This document shows positions 1 to 8,777 of a stretch of DNA of 64,000 nucleotides, in pieces. The notes beneath the pieces were generated by a model that ran no database searches, was not told where the DNA came from, and worked only from the letters and a program-made list of their open reading frames with translations. A program made the position numbers and the translations under genes. This stretch comes from Simiduia curdlanivorans (GTDB lineage: Bacteria; Pseudomonadota; Gammaproteobacteria; Pseudomonadales; Cellvibrionaceae). Numbering within the stretch: the stretch's first letter is position 1; every line of letters begins with the position of its first letter. Location: positions 2,839,001 through 2,903,000 of the forward strand of contig NZ_JAUFQG010000004.1 of the NCBI RefSeq assembly GCF_030409605.1, read 5' to 3'.

Positions 1-1
1 C

Positions 2-553
2 AAAGGTGTCTATGAATCCTCCGTTGAGGCGTTAAAAATACTCAATACATTAGGCTATGGCGAACAGGGGCATTTGAGTTTAGATTTGGTTTATAACCCT
101 AATGGCGCCTTTCTGCCCCCGCCGCAGGCGTCCTTGGAGCAGGACTATAAGCGTGAATTAAAAGCCGCGCACGGGATTACTTTTGATCAGCTTTTAACCA
201 TTACCAATATGCCTATTAGTCGGTTTGGCAGCGTGTTGGAATCTAAGGGTAAGTTTCAATATTATTTGGCGCTGTTGAAAGATAATTTTAGTGAGCAGAA
301 TCTCGCCAGTGTTATGTGTAAAAGCCTAATTAGCGTTGATTGGCAGGGTTATGTATATGATTGTGATTTTAATCAAATGCTCGAAATGCCGTTAAAAATG
401 GCTCTGCAAGACGCCATTGTTACTGACAAGTCGAAATTACATTTGCGCGATATTATCGAGTCAAATTTAACCGGCCAATCTATTCAAATTGCTGAGCATT
501 GTTATGGCTGTACGGCAGGGCAGGGAAGTAGTTGTGGCGGCGCGCTCGATTAA
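2..553 (+). CDS. arsS: ArsS-type radical SAM protein, C-terminal part (5' truncated by window)
   Basis: The reading frame is open from base 2 to the TAA at 551-553, so the gene starts outside the window. The visible 183 residues match the C-terminal half of the radical SAM/Cys-rich family now called ArsS (DUF3641 region): LDLVYNPNGAFLPP, ITNMPISRFG, a VMCKSLISVDW stretch, YDCDFNQML and a terminal GQGSSCGGA. ArsS family members are linked to arsenosugar synthesis, forming the deoxyadenosyl-arsenic bond after ArsM methylation. The catalytic CxxxCxxC part is not visible. Two glycosyltransferase-like genes of the families that usually accompany it follow at once, which supports the call. Family identity is firm; the substrate is taken from knowledge of the family. 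Confidence 0.9.
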   Translation, partial: KGVYESSVEALKILNTLGYGEQGHLSLDLVYNPNGAFLPPPQASLEQDYKRELKAAHGITFDQLLTITNMPISRFGSVLESKGKFQYYLALLKDNFSEQNLASVMCKSLISVDWQGYVYDCDFNQMLEMPLKMALQDAIVTDKSKLHLRDIIESNLTGQSIQIAEHCYGCTAGQGSSCGGALD

Positions 554-1250
554 TCCGATAAGCATTATCATTCCCACTTACGGGGATATCGAACAGGTCG
601 CTGTGCTTTTGCGCAGCTTGCAGCCATTGCGGGCGCAGGGTGCCGAATTGTTGGTTGCCAATGGTTGCGCCGAAGACGCTAATAAAGCTGCAGAATTGGC
701 TTGGCTCGCCGATCATATTGTCAACAGCCAACCGGGCCGGGCGCGGCAAATGAATACTGCCGCTGCCATCGCGCGTGGCGAGTTTTTGTTGTTCTTGCAT
801 GCAGATTCACGGGTAACAGCGTCGCTTTTCGAGCCTTTCTTTTCACCGCAATCCATAGACTCATCTTGGGGTTTTTACCGGCTGCGCATAGAGCCCGCCG
901 ATGGCCTACTGCCCTTGGTGGCGAAACTGATAAATATTCGTTCAGGTTTAACCCACATCGCTACCGGCGACCAAGCCTTGTGGGTGCGGCGCGACTTATT
1001 TGACGCGCTGGGCGGTTACCCTGATCAAGCCTTGATGGAAGATATCGAACTTTGTGCGCGGCTAGGTAAAAACTACAAGCCAACCCACTTTTCTGGTTTT
1101 GTGATCACCTCGTCCCGGCGCTGGCAATCTAAAGGGCAGATCAGAACGATTGTTACCATGTGGTGGCTGCGCCTGCGCTATTGGTTGGGTGCTAACCCCA
1201 ATCATTTGGCGGCCATTTATTATCCGCATTTAAAGCAGACTGATTGCTAA
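534..1250 (+). CDS. TIGR04283-type arsenosugar-associated glycosyltransferase
   Basis: Family 2 glycosyltransferase fold of about 238 residues, with ISIIIPTYGD near the N-terminus, PGRARQMN at 67-74 and the metal/nucleotide-binding HADSR at 89-93. This pattern is typical of the family once called rSAM/selenodomain-associated transferase 2. The frame is open from a TTG at 489, and an ATG lies at 504. I prefer the GTG at 534 because AGGGAAG sits just upstream and the protein then begins at the conserved beta strand. The start overlaps the end of arsS by about 20 bases, so the two are probably translationally coupled. It probably transfers a sugar unit in arsenosugar assembly; that role rests on family and context only. 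Confidence 0.85.
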   Translation: MAARSINPISIIIPTYGDIEQVAVLLRSLQPLRAQGAELLVANGCAEDANKAAELAWLADHIVNSQPGRARQMNTAAAIARGEFLLFLHADSRVTASLFEPFFSPQSIDSSWGFYRLRIEPADGLLPLVAKLINIRSGLTHIATGDQALWVRRDLFDALGGYPDQALMEDIELCARLGKNYKPTHFSGFVITSSRRWQSKGQIRTIVTMWWLRLRYWLGANPNHLAAIYYPHLKQTDC

Positions 1251-1904
1251 ATGATTCAGAGAGATAGAGCCCGGGGCCTAATTGTTCAGTTTGCTAAAGC
1301 GCCAATTGTCGGACAAGTGAAAACCCGTTTGCACTCGGCGTTAACACCGGAAGACGCCACGGAATTGCACTGCGCCTTGGTTAAGCATAGCCACAAGGTT
1401 GTCAGCTCGCTGGTCGAGGTAAAGTGCGCCCTAGCGGTTGCGCCGCCCGAGCACGCCTTTTGGCGCGAAGCGGACTTTGCGCGAACGGCCTTGTGGTCGC
1501 AAGGGGACGGCAATTTAGGGCAGCGGATGCAGGCGTGTTTCGAACGCCAGTTGTGCGATAGCTCGATCGCTTGGGTCATTTTAATTGGCAGTGATTGTCC
1601 CGCACTGAATTCGGCTTATTTGGTCGACGCAATTAAGGCACTTGAGCAGGGGCATGAGCTTGTCTTGGGGCCAGCCACCGATGGCGGTTATGTGCTCATT
1701 GCTATGTCTTCGCCTTTCCCCGTGTTTGAGGGCGTCGATTGGGGCTCGGCTAAGGTTCTGACGCAAACCTGTGCCAAGGCGGCAGGTTTGGGCATTGCGC
1801 CTTATCTGCTGGCTCCCTTGGCAGATGTAGATCGCCCCGAGGATTTAGCTCAGCTTGGTCAATACGCTCATCTCGCTCGCTGGGCTGTGGGCGCGAGGCC
1901 TTAG
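1251..1904 (+). CDS. TIGR04282-type (DUF2064) nucleotidyl/glycosyltransferase of the ArsS cluster
   Basis: A 217-residue protein starting on the base after the previous stop codon. KAPIVGQVKTRL (16-27) is the phosphate-binding start of a GT-A/nucleotidyltransferase fold. GSDCP (113-117) and PATDGGY (141-147) are the other family signatures (DUF2064, once called rSAM/selenodomain-associated transferase 1). The length is normal for the family. It is the third gene of the ArsS operon and probably activates or transfers the sugar moiety. The family is clear; the exact reaction is not shown by sequence. Confidence 0.85.
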   Translation: MIQRDRARGLIVQFAKAPIVGQVKTRLHSALTPEDATELHCALVKHSHKVVSSLVEVKCALAVAPPEHAFWREADFARTALWSQGDGNLGQRMQACFERQLCDSSIAWVILIGSDCPALNSAYLVDAIKALEQGHELVLGPATDGGYVLIAMSSPFPVFEGVDWGSAKVLTQTCAKAAGLGIAPYLLAPLADVDRPEDLAQLGQYAHLARWAVGARP

Positions 1905-2310
1905 CCCGTTAGCCGGAAGTCGCGGCGAATAGGGAGCTAATGCTCTGCAGTTATTCAGCTATTTCTGAGCAATTGAGGCGTTCTTTTTCGTTGACCCCTC
2001 GTTACTTTTATGCACATCACCTGAAGTTGTTCAATTAGCGTGCAAAGGCTTAAAGTCTATTCCTGCTAAAGACTTCAAAAACTCGCTAAGTTATTGATTT
2101 GCATGATTTCTCCGCCTTGGTTAACTAATCGTCAATGTGTGCCGGCGTTAGAATTAATGCGGTCTAAAGCAATCTGCTCAAGGTTTACCCCCAAACTTAT
2201 CCACAGAAACTGGGGAAAACTAAGTCTCGAAATTACCGGCTTTGCTTGTTACGAGTATTCGCACTTGCAACTAACGGTAATAGCAATTGCTGCATTACTG
2301 GCTCAGTTGG
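1905..2310. other. Intergenic stretch, no convincing gene
   Basis: About 400 bases between the ArsS cluster and the convergent flavodoxin gene. A plus-strand frame opens at 2094 but runs through the flavodoxin gene in antisense and has no family features, so I do not call it. One perfect DnaA-box-like TTATCCACA lies at 2197-2205. It is single, and nothing else suggests an origin. No clear terminator was seen. Confidence 0.5.
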
Positions 2311-2778
2311 TTAGAAAATACCCATGCTCAACCCCGCGGCGAGGGTCTGGCCGAGGGTTTTCGCGTTTTCAAGGTGCGCTGCCTGGATCTCGCCCTGACA
2401 GATTAGCGTTGGTATCACCTGCCTCAAGGGGTAGCCTTTGGCTATTCGCTGTATTTCTCGCTCGGCGCCTGTGCCATCGTTGCCAGCGGAAATAAACAGG
2501 GCAAAGGGTAAATTTAGTGCGTAGGCTTCTGCTGGGTAGTAGGTCCGATCGAAAAAGTCTTTGAGTGCACCGCTCATGTAGCCAAAATTTTCTGGGGTGC
2601 CAAACAGTAATCCATCGGCCCACAGGAGATCCGTCAACGAGGCCTGAAATGCCATCAATGTGCGAACTTCACACTCGCCGTCTTCGCAGGCGCCTTCGGA
2701 GACGGCGCGGGCGAGCTTTTCGGTGTTGCCACTTTGGCTGTGATAAACCAGCAGAATTCTTTTTCGTGTATTGACCAT
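2311..2778 (-). CDS. Flavodoxin-family NAD(P)H/FMN protein
   Basis: About 155 residues with the FMN phosphate-binding loop HSQSGNTEKLA right after the first beta strand (KRILLVYHSQSGNT), then LLFGTPENFGYMSGALKDFFDRTYY, characteristic of the flavodoxin/NAD(P)H-dependent oxidoreductase family. A further ATG 30 bases upstream (2806-2808) would add ten residues. The ATG at 2776-2778 is preferred because it puts the first strand at the usual distance. Neither start has a strong ribosome site. The gene is divergent from comEC. It probably carries electrons or reduces quinones or nitro groups; the partner is unknown. Confidence 0.8.
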   Translation of the reverse strand: MVNTRKRILLVYHSQSGNTEKLARAVSEGACEDGECEVRTLMAFQASLTDLLWADGLLFGTPENFGYMSGALKDFFDRTYYPAEAYALNLPFALFISAGNDGTGAEREIQRIAKGYPLRQVIPTLICQGEIQAAHLENAKTLGQTLAAGLSMGIF

Positions 2779-2855
2779 GTCAATTAAAGTTAGCTCTCGG
2801 CTGGGCATGAACTAAAATAGGGTAAACCTTAGATTGCGTTGAAACAAGGATCGTT

Positions 2856-5246
2856 ATGCGCATCGCTCTCCTTCTATTTGCTCTGAGCCTTGGTAGTTTA
2901 GTGCTCTGGCCAAGCCTTCCATCCTTGGCTGCTCTCGCTTTATCTGCGCTATTGTTCATGGTGTTGGCGGTGCTCGGAATTACAACGCAGCGCTATCGAA
3001 GTCTTTGGCGATTGTCCGGCGCGCTGATCTTGGGTTTCTTCATTGCCGGTATTCATGGCCATTGGTTAATGGAGCGTTTACTGCCCTCAAAGTGTTCTCA
3101 TCAGTTTGTTCAATTTACGGGGCGCGTTGTCGGGTTGCCCAGCTATTCGCAGCTGCGCGGCGAAAACGTTGCGCGCTTTTTAGTGGAGGTTCAAACCCTT
3201 GAGCCACAATCCTCACTCAATTGTCCGTCGCTATCGACGCTGATCGGTGCTCGCGTTCAGATGCGTTGGTATTCGGCACCTACTCAGCTTGAACCTGGCG
3301 GAGTGTGGCGCTTTGATGCCAAGCTAATGCGCCCTCGTGGTCAATCGAACCCCTATGGCTCCGACTATCAATTATCGCTGATGCAAAAAGGAATAGTTGC
3401 GTTGGGTTCTGTGACGGGTGGAGCATTTATCGGTGCTGGTAGCGAAGGGCTCTCGGGTCTTAGATTTCGTTGGCGCAGTTACTTATTGGCTGAGCAAAAG
3501 CTTAGCGATGTATCAGATGTTTTAATCGCTTTGACCATTGGCGATTCGAGCCTGTTAACCCCCTCCGTTAGAAACACTTTTCAGCGCACCGGTACCAGTC
3601 ATCTAATGGCGATATCCGGTTTACATGTGGGCATTATGGCGCTTTGTGGCTATTGGTTCGGGCGAGGTATTGGTGCCTTGATTTTGTTATTAAGTTTGCG
3701 ATCTACGGTCTGTATGTTTAATGGGCGCGTGATTGCCAGTTTAATGTCGTTACTTTTTGCCGGGGTCTATGCCGGGCTAAGTGGTTTTGCGCTACCCACA
3801 CAGCGAGCGCTGATCATGGTGGCGTTATTTTTAGTTAGCAAGTTGGTAGCCAAACATTGGAGTTTGTTCGATGTGTGGTTGTATGCATTGGTAGTGGTAT
3901 TGTTACTTAATCCACTTCAAGCGGCGGAAGCTGGCTTCTATTTGTCTTTTCTCGCTGTTTTTGTACTCGTTGTTGCCACGGCTTCGCGACGGGCTATGCA
4001 AGGCGGTATTATCGCCTTGACGCAACGCTGGATTCGCCCGCAGCTTGCGATATTTATTGGTTTATTACCCTTAAGTCTTTTTTTATTTGGTGGTTTAAGT
4101 TTAGCCAGTGTGCTAGCCAACACTGTCGCCATTCCTTGGGTTACTGTTTCGAGTGTACCTCTGGCTTTACTGAGTTTTTTGATGTGGTGTTTTGAACACC
4201 ATTGGGCTGACGGGGTGTTAGCGGCGGCAGCGCTAAGTTTGCGCTGGCTACTTAATCTATTGGTTTGGATTGACTCGCATTTTTTTAATCTAGGCTGGAT
4301 AGCGCTTGCGTTGACACAACCACTATTGCTGGTGATTTCAGCCTTGGCTCTCGTTTTACTATTGCCTGCACCAGCCAAGTTAAAAATATCGCTATGTGGG
4401 TTCGTGGTTGCAATAACGGTGATCGACTTGCAACTGCGCCAACATCTTGTTGCCACCGAGCGGCGGGTGACAATTTTTGATGTCGGGCAGGGCTTGGCGG
4501 TGTTGATTGAGGCGGACGGCCAGCGCTTGCTTTACGACACTGGGCCGCCCTTTGGCGAGTATACCGATGCGTTCAGTCAACTGATTTGGCCTTATTTACG
4601 TTTCCAAGGGCATGCAACGCTGGATACCTTAGTCATTAGTCATGATGACGCGGATCATGCCGGTGGCGTTGCGCGCTTGAGTGAACGTATGTCTGTGACG
4701 AGGGTGTTTGCCGGTGAGCCTCTCGGTGCTCGACAGCGTTTGGGTGCCGCTGCTGGGTCGATACAAAATTGTCATGCAGATTTGCGAATTTATTCGCTTG
4801 GCACTGGCGGTAGCTTCTTATTCCTGCCCGAGGGCGCGGCAAGCGAGGGTAATGATGCTTCCTGTGTGTTACAGATTGAGTTTCCGGAACTGCTTATTCT
4901 TTTGCCTGGTGATGTTAGTCGTGCGCGAGAGATGGCATTGCGGTGGCCCTCACCACAGGAGGGGCAGGCCTTCCGCTTGTTGGTGGTTCCCCATCACGGT
5001 AGTCAATCCTCATCGTCTTACGCGCTTTTACAGCAGTTTTCGCCAGACCTTGCAGTGGTCAGCGCCGGCTATCGAAGCCGCTATGGCCATCCCCATAGAG
5101 AAGTGCTAGGTCGCTTGGAAAGTCTGGGTGTGGAAACCGTAAACACCGCTATTGACGGTGCAATTCAGTTGCGCTGGCAGCCGAATCAGGCGGTGCAAAT
5201 CTATCGCTGGCGAGAAACTGAGAAACACTTCTGGTTCGATGGCTAA
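2856..5246 (+). CDS. comEC: ComEC/Rec2 DNA-uptake channel
   Basis: 796-residue inner-membrane protein, full length for the family. The N-terminal part (about 1-170) has membrane segments and the DUF4131 soluble insert. The middle (about 215-480) is the multi-spanning Competence domain, beginning near the TSHLMAISGLHVGI motif. The C-terminal part (about 535-770) is a metallo-beta-lactamase-like domain with ISHDDADHAGG near residue 595 and VVPHHGSQSSSS near 710. It moves single-stranded DNA across the inner membrane during transformation. A good AAGGA site precedes the ATG. The position upstream of exbB/exbD/lpxK follows the gene order seen in pseudomonads. Confidence 0.95.
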   Translation: MRIALLLFALSLGSLVLWPSLPSLAALALSALLFMVLAVLGITTQRYRSLWRLSGALILGFFIAGIHGHWLMERLLPSKCSHQFVQFTGRVVGLPSYSQLRGENVARFLVEVQTLEPQSSLNCPSLSTLIGARVQMRWYSAPTQLEPGGVWRFDAKLMRPRGQSNPYGSDYQLSLMQKGIVALGSVTGGAFIGAGSEGLSGLRFRWRSYLLAEQKLSDVSDVLIALTIGDSSLLTPSVRNTFQRTGTSHLMAISGLHVGIMALCGYWFGRGIGALILLLSLRSTVCMFNGRVIASLMSLLFAGVYAGLSGFALPTQRALIMVALFLVSKLVAKHWSLFDVWLYALVVVLLLNPLQAAEAGFYLSFLAVFVLVVATASRRAMQGGIIALTQRWIRPQLAIFIGLLPLSLFLFGGLSLASVLANTVAIPWVTVSSVPLALLSFLMWCFEHHWADGVLAAAALSLRWLLNLLVWIDSHFFNLGWIALALTQPLLLVISALALVLLLPAPAKLKISLCGFVVAITVIDLQLRQHLVATERRVTIFDVGQGLAVLIEADGQRLLYDTGPPFGEYTDAFSQLIWPYLRFQGHATLDTLVISHDDADHAGGVARLSERMSVTRVFAGEPLGARQRLGAAAGSIQNCHADLRIYSLGTGGSFLFLPEGAASEGNDASCVLQIEFPELLILLPGDVSRAREMALRWPSPQEGQAFRLLVVPHHGSQSSSSYALLQQFSPDLAVVSAGYRSRYGHPHREVLGRLESLGVETVNTAIDGAIQLRWQPNQAVQIYRWRETEKHFWFDG

Positions 5247-5387
5247 ACAGGCAATCTCGCTTGTGATAGAGTGTCGCCAGTCGGAGGCTGCGCCTCTATC
5301 TAGCGGGCCTCGGTTGGTAGGGGTTGGTCGTCAAGCTAATCGAGTTGCTCTGTGCGACACTCGGTTTTTAGGTTTTAGGAGCGAATA

Positions 5388-6014
5388 GTGTTCGAAATAG
5401 TCAAAGCCGGTGGATGGCTGATGGTCCCGATTATTTTGTGTTCAATGGCTGTGCTAGGTATCACCCTAGAGAGGCTTTGGAGCCTTAACGCCAGTAAAAT
5501 AGCGCCGCGACATTTACTGTCCCAAGTCTGGGGCTGGATAAAAAACAATCAGCTGGACGCCAATAAATTAAAAGAGCTAAAGCAAAGCTCCGAGCTAGGT
5601 AAGATTTTAGCTGCTGGGCTTAGTAACTCGCGCCACGGCCGCGATATTATGCGCGACTCAATCCAAGAGGCCGCCAGTGAAGTGGTGCACAAGTTAGAGC
5701 AGTATTTGGGAGCCCTTGGCACCATCGCCGCGGTAGCTCCCTTGCTCGGTTTGCTCGGAACGGTATTTGGTATGATTGATGTTTTCACAACGATCACCTT
5801 GCAAGGTACTGGTAATGCGGGAGCCTTAGCCGGCGGTATTTCTCAGGCTTTGGTAACAACGGCAGCCGGATTGTGCGTTGCCATTCCAGCCATGGTTGCG
5901 CACCGTTATTTCACCCGAAAAGTCGACTCGCTGGTGGTGGTAATGGAACAGGAAGCCATCAAACTCGTGGACGCGCTGCACAGTGATCGTCGTGTCGAAG
6001 GCAAGGGTAATTAA
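5388..6014 (+). CDS. exbB: ExbB/TolQ-type proton channel protein
   Basis: 208 residues with three predicted membrane segments: an N-terminal one (about 8-28, MVPIILCSMAVLGITLE) and two close together in the C-terminal half. APLLGLLGTVFGMIDVF and GGISQALVTTAAGLCVAIP are the MotA/TolQ/ExbB signature segments. The GTG start is chosen because TAGGAG lies about 7 bases upstream. It abuts exbD, with which it forms the proton-motive-force channel that energises a TonB-like protein or an envelope process. No tonB is adjacent. The placement before lpxK matches pseudomonad order. Confidence 0.92.
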   Translation: MFEIVKAGGWLMVPIILCSMAVLGITLERLWSLNASKIAPRHLLSQVWGWIKNNQLDANKLKELKQSSELGKILAAGLSNSRHGRDIMRDSIQEAASEVVHKLEQYLGALGTIAAVAPLLGLLGTVFGMIDVFTTITLQGTGNAGALAGGISQALVTTAAGLCVAIPAMVAHRYFTRKVDSLVVVMEQEAIKLVDALHSDRRVEGKGN

Positions 6015-6452
6015 GTGAGCAACGCCGTTCAGTTTAAGCGCGCTAAGCGGGAAGAAGAGTCCGTTAATTTGACGCCCCTCATCGATGTGGTGTTTTTATT
6101 ATTGATCTTTTTCATGGTGTCCACCACCTTCACTAAAGAAACTCATTTGTCTATTGATTTGCCCGAAGCCAAAGGTGAGGCGGCGGAAACTCAGCCGCAA
6201 CATATAGAAATTTTGATTCACGCCGATGGCAGTTACGCCATTAATGGTCAAACCTTGGTTGATAAAAAATTACCGACTTTATTGCGAGCCTTGCAAGCGG
6301 TTGGGAACGACAATACCAAAACCCCGCTTATAATTACCGCTGACGCCAATACACCACATCAATCTGTGATAACGGCTATGGACGCAGCCGGTCAGTTGGG
6401 CTTCGTGCATTTAAGTTTGACGACTCGCCGCCCAGAGGCGCAGTCAGAGTAA
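6015..6452 (+). CDS. exbD: ExbD/TolR-type biopolymer transport protein
   Basis: 145 residues. A short cytoplasmic N-terminus precedes NLTPLIDVVFLLLIFFMV, a single membrane segment carrying the conserved proton-relay Asp. It is followed by a periplasmic domain (about 45-140) of ExbD/TolR type. It starts with GTG on the base after the exbB stop, and it works as the plug subunit of the ExbB channel. The next gene, lpxK, starts 3 bases after its stop, so the three are one transcription unit. Confidence 0.92.
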   Translation: MSNAVQFKRAKREEESVNLTPLIDVVFLLLIFFMVSTTFTKETHLSIDLPEAKGEAAETQPQHIEILIHADGSYAINGQTLVDKKLPTLLRALQAVGNDNTKTPLIITADANTPHQSVITAMDAAGQLGFVHLSLTTRRPEAQSE

Positions 6453-6455
6453 GCT

Positions 6456-7490
6456 ATGTCATCGTTTATCGAGCGCGGCTGGTACGGCGACGACAAGCGC
6501 TGGTGGCCGCTGTTGATACTCCTTCTGCCCATTAGTGCTGTGCTATTTTTTATCTCCACGCTGCGCCGTGCCTGGTTAAATCGCCAAGTCGACCAGTTGG
6601 TTGAGCCGCCGGTGATTGTGGTGGGTAATATTTCATTGGGCGGCACGGGAAAAACTCCCTTGCTTGCGGCGATGATTCAATTGTTGCGCTTAAAAGGTTG
6701 GAGCCCAGGTGTGGTTAGCCGCGGTTACGGCGGCCAAAGTGTGCAGTATCCCTTGTTGGTTAGTTCTGAGGTTCCAGCCGAGCAGTGTGGCGACGAGCCA
6801 AAATTATTAGTGGATAAAACTCAGGTTCCTCTTGTGGTAGACCCAAACCGCCGTCGCGCCGTGGCACATCTACTAGCGCATTGCCATTGCGATGTTGTGT
6901 TAAGTGATGATGGCTTGCAGCATTACGCGCTTCAGCGGGATATTGAAATTGCCGTGTTAGATGGGCAGCGCGGTGTTGGTAATGGCTTTTTGTTTCCAGC
7001 AGGGCCCTTGCGCGAACCGTTCACACGACTTGCTCAGGTGGATTTCTCGGTTGTGAATATTGCCGGTCCGCTGCACCCCAGTTTGGCGCCCTTGGAGGAT
7101 AAACTAGTCGATATGCGCATGGAGCCCATGGCCTTTGTGCATGTGGCAACAGGTGAACGCATCCCGTTGCAAAGTATGCCGAGCGAACAGTTGTGGCAAG
7201 TGTACTGCGGTATCGGTAACCCGCAGCGCTTCTTTATGACCCTCACCGCGCAGGGGATAAATTTCGAACCTCATATTTTCCCCGATCATCACAGTTATTC
7301 TTCGGCGGATTTTACTGGGCACGCCGATGGCTTTGTTTTAATGACCGAAAAAGATGCGGTGAAATGCCGTGATTTTGCCGGTGAACATTGGTATTACCTG
7401 GCGGTTGAAGCGCGCTTGGCGGCTGATTTTATTGATCAGCTGGATGCGCTATTGTTAAAAGTTAAAGCACGCAAAGTGATTGCTCATTAA
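6456..7490 (+). CDS. lpxK: Tetraacyldisaccharide 4'-kinase LpxK (lipid A)
   Basis: 344 residues, the normal length. An N-terminal membrane anchor (about 18-40) is followed by the P-loop GNISLGGTGKTPL near 56-68, then SRGYGG and VVLSDDGLQHYALQRDIEI, all hallmark LpxK segments. It phosphorylates the 4' position of the lipid A disaccharide on the inner face of the cytoplasmic membrane, making lipid IVA. It lies between exbD and kdsB, so lipid A and KDO activation are co-encoded. The small ycaR-type gene often found between lpxK and kdsB is absent here. Confidence 0.95.
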   Translation: MSSFIERGWYGDDKRWWPLLILLLPISAVLFFISTLRRAWLNRQVDQLVEPPVIVVGNISLGGTGKTPLLAAMIQLLRLKGWSPGVVSRGYGGQSVQYPLLVSSEVPAEQCGDEPKLLVDKTQVPLVVDPNRRRAVAHLLAHCHCDVVLSDDGLQHYALQRDIEIAVLDGQRGVGNGFLFPAGPLREPFTRLAQVDFSVVNIAGPLHPSLAPLEDKLVDMRMEPMAFVHVATGERIPLQSMPSEQLWQVYCGIGNPQRFFMTLTAQGINFEPHIFPDHHSYSSADFTGHADGFVLMTEKDAVKCRDFAGEHWYYLAVEARLAADFIDQLDALLLKVKARKVIAH

Positions 7491-7528
7491 GTTTATCGTC
7501 CTGCAAATTTTTTTTTTGAGAAGTGTTT

Positions 7529-8287
7529 ATGTCCTTTACCGTCATTATTCCCGCTAGGTTTGCATCCACCCGTTTGCCCGGTAAGCCGCTGGCCGATATC
7601 GCCGGTAAGCCCATGATCCAACGTGTGGTCGAGCAAGCTCGCATGTGCGACGCTAAGCGTGTGGTTGTGGCCACGGACGATGCGCGCATTGCCGATGTGG
7701 TGCAGGGCTTTGGCGGCGAGTTTTGTATGACCCGTGCAGACCATGCATCCGGTACTGACAGGCTACAAGAAGTTGGGCAGCTACTGGGTTTAACCGATGC
7801 CGATATCGTGGTGAATGTGCAAGGCGATGAACCGTTAATTCCTCCCAGTGTGATTAATCAGGTTGCGAAAAATATTCACGACCACAAAGACGCCTCTGTC
7901 GCGACCCTGTGTGAACCCATTGAGCGCGCTGAAGATTTTTTTAATGCCAATATTGTCAAGTTGGTAACCGACCAAACGGGGATGGCACTGTATTTTAGCC
8001 GTGCACCTATGCCTTGGGCGAGAGACGCGTTTGCCGTTAGCAAAACTAACTTACCACCAGCGGATTTGTTTGTGCGCCATATCGGTATCTATGCCTACCG
8101 GGTAAGTTTACTGAACGCCTTCGTGAATTGGCCTCAATCGCCGTTAGAAAAGTTGGAGTCGTTAGAGCAGTTGCGCGTTCTACATTTTGGTCATCGCATT
8201 CACGTAGCGCAGGCAGTTGACGCGGTGCCAGGCGGTGTCGATACACCGGAAGATTTAGCTCGTTTGTGTCAATTGTTGAGTCAGTAA
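7529..8287 (+). CDS. kdsB: CMP-KDO synthetase KdsB
   Basis: About 252 residues beginning MSFTVIIPARFASTRLPGKPL, the nucleotide-binding start of the family. VNVQGDEPLI and the C-terminal PLEKLESLEQLRVL block are also diagnostic. It activates KDO with CTP in the cytosol for lipopolysaccharide inner core synthesis. A GTG six bases upstream (7523) is in frame, but the ATG at 7529 places the first strand as in homologues. It is separated from lpxK by a 38-base gap with a run of T residues and is followed one base later by the phosphatase gene. Confidence 0.95.
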   Translation: MSFTVIIPARFASTRLPGKPLADIAGKPMIQRVVEQARMCDAKRVVVATDDARIADVVQGFGGEFCMTRADHASGTDRLQEVGQLLGLTDADIVVNVQGDEPLIPPSVINQVAKNIHDHKDASVATLCEPIERAEDFFNANIVKLVTDQTGMALYFSRAPMPWARDAFAVSKTNLPPADLFVRHIGIYAYRVSLLNAFVNWPQSPLEKLESLEQLRVLHFGHRIHVAQAVDAVPGGVDTPEDLARLCQLLSQ

Positions 8288-8288
8288 C

Positions 8289-8777
8289 GTGACAGCAAAA
8301 GTATTGATGGTATGCCTCGGTAATATCTGTCGTTCGCCTACGGCCGAAGGTGTGTTGCGGGCGGAGCTTGCGAAGCGCGGGTTAGCTGATCGGGTCGAGG
8401 TCGATTCCGCTGGCACCGCAGCTTGGCACGTAGGTAAGAACCCAGACTCTCGAAGTATTGCTCATGCAAAAAAGCGTGCCGTGGATATTTCCAGCTGTAA
8501 AGCACGCCAGGTATTAAGTGATGATTTTCATGTGTTCGATTATGTTCTGGCTATGGATAACGCTAACTTACAGGCGTTAGCGCAGTTGCAGCCTGCGCAT
8601 AGTAAAGCGACCCTCGCTTCGCTGTTATCCTTTGGTTCACTGCCTGGTTACACAGAAGTGCCAGACCCTTATTACGGTGACGGCGCTGGCTTCGAAACTG
8701 TGTTGAATTTAATTGAAGTGGCTGTCAATGGTTTAATTGACCATCTTGTTGCGCACAATTTACGGTTGCCACAATGA
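8289..8777 (+). CDS. Low-molecular-weight protein-tyrosine phosphatase
   Basis: 162 residues. The P-loop CLGNICRS occupies residues 9-16, with the nucleophilic Cys at 9 and Arg at 15. The general acid Asp is in VPDPYYG near residue 123. These are all the catalytic elements of low-Mr tyrosine phosphatases (Wzb/Etp/PtpA family). It starts with GTG, and its end overlaps the murB start by 4 bases, indicating translational coupling. No tyrosine kinase gene is nearby, so its substrate is unknown. The kdsB-ptp-murB order is conserved in pseudomonads. Confidence 0.9.
   Translation: MTAKVLMVCLGNICRSPTAEGVLRAELAKRGLADRVEVDSAGTAAWHVGKNPDSRSIAHAKKRAVDISSCKARQVLSDDFHVFDYVLAMDNANLQALAQLQPAHSKATLASLLSFGSLPGYTEVPDPYYGDGAGFETVLNLIEVAVNGLIDHLVAHNLRLPQ

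Noticed and set aside
2197..2205. DnaA box / replication origin
   Set aside because: Only one perfect box, no AT-rich region, iterons or dnaA/dnaN/gyrB genes nearby.
2094..2495. 133-codon plus-strand frame
   Set aside because: Its second half is antisense to the flavodoxin gene, which has clear motifs.
5152..5388. 78-codon frame between comEC and exbB
   Set aside because: Overlaps the comEC end in another frame and has no motif; its stop lies on the exbB start.
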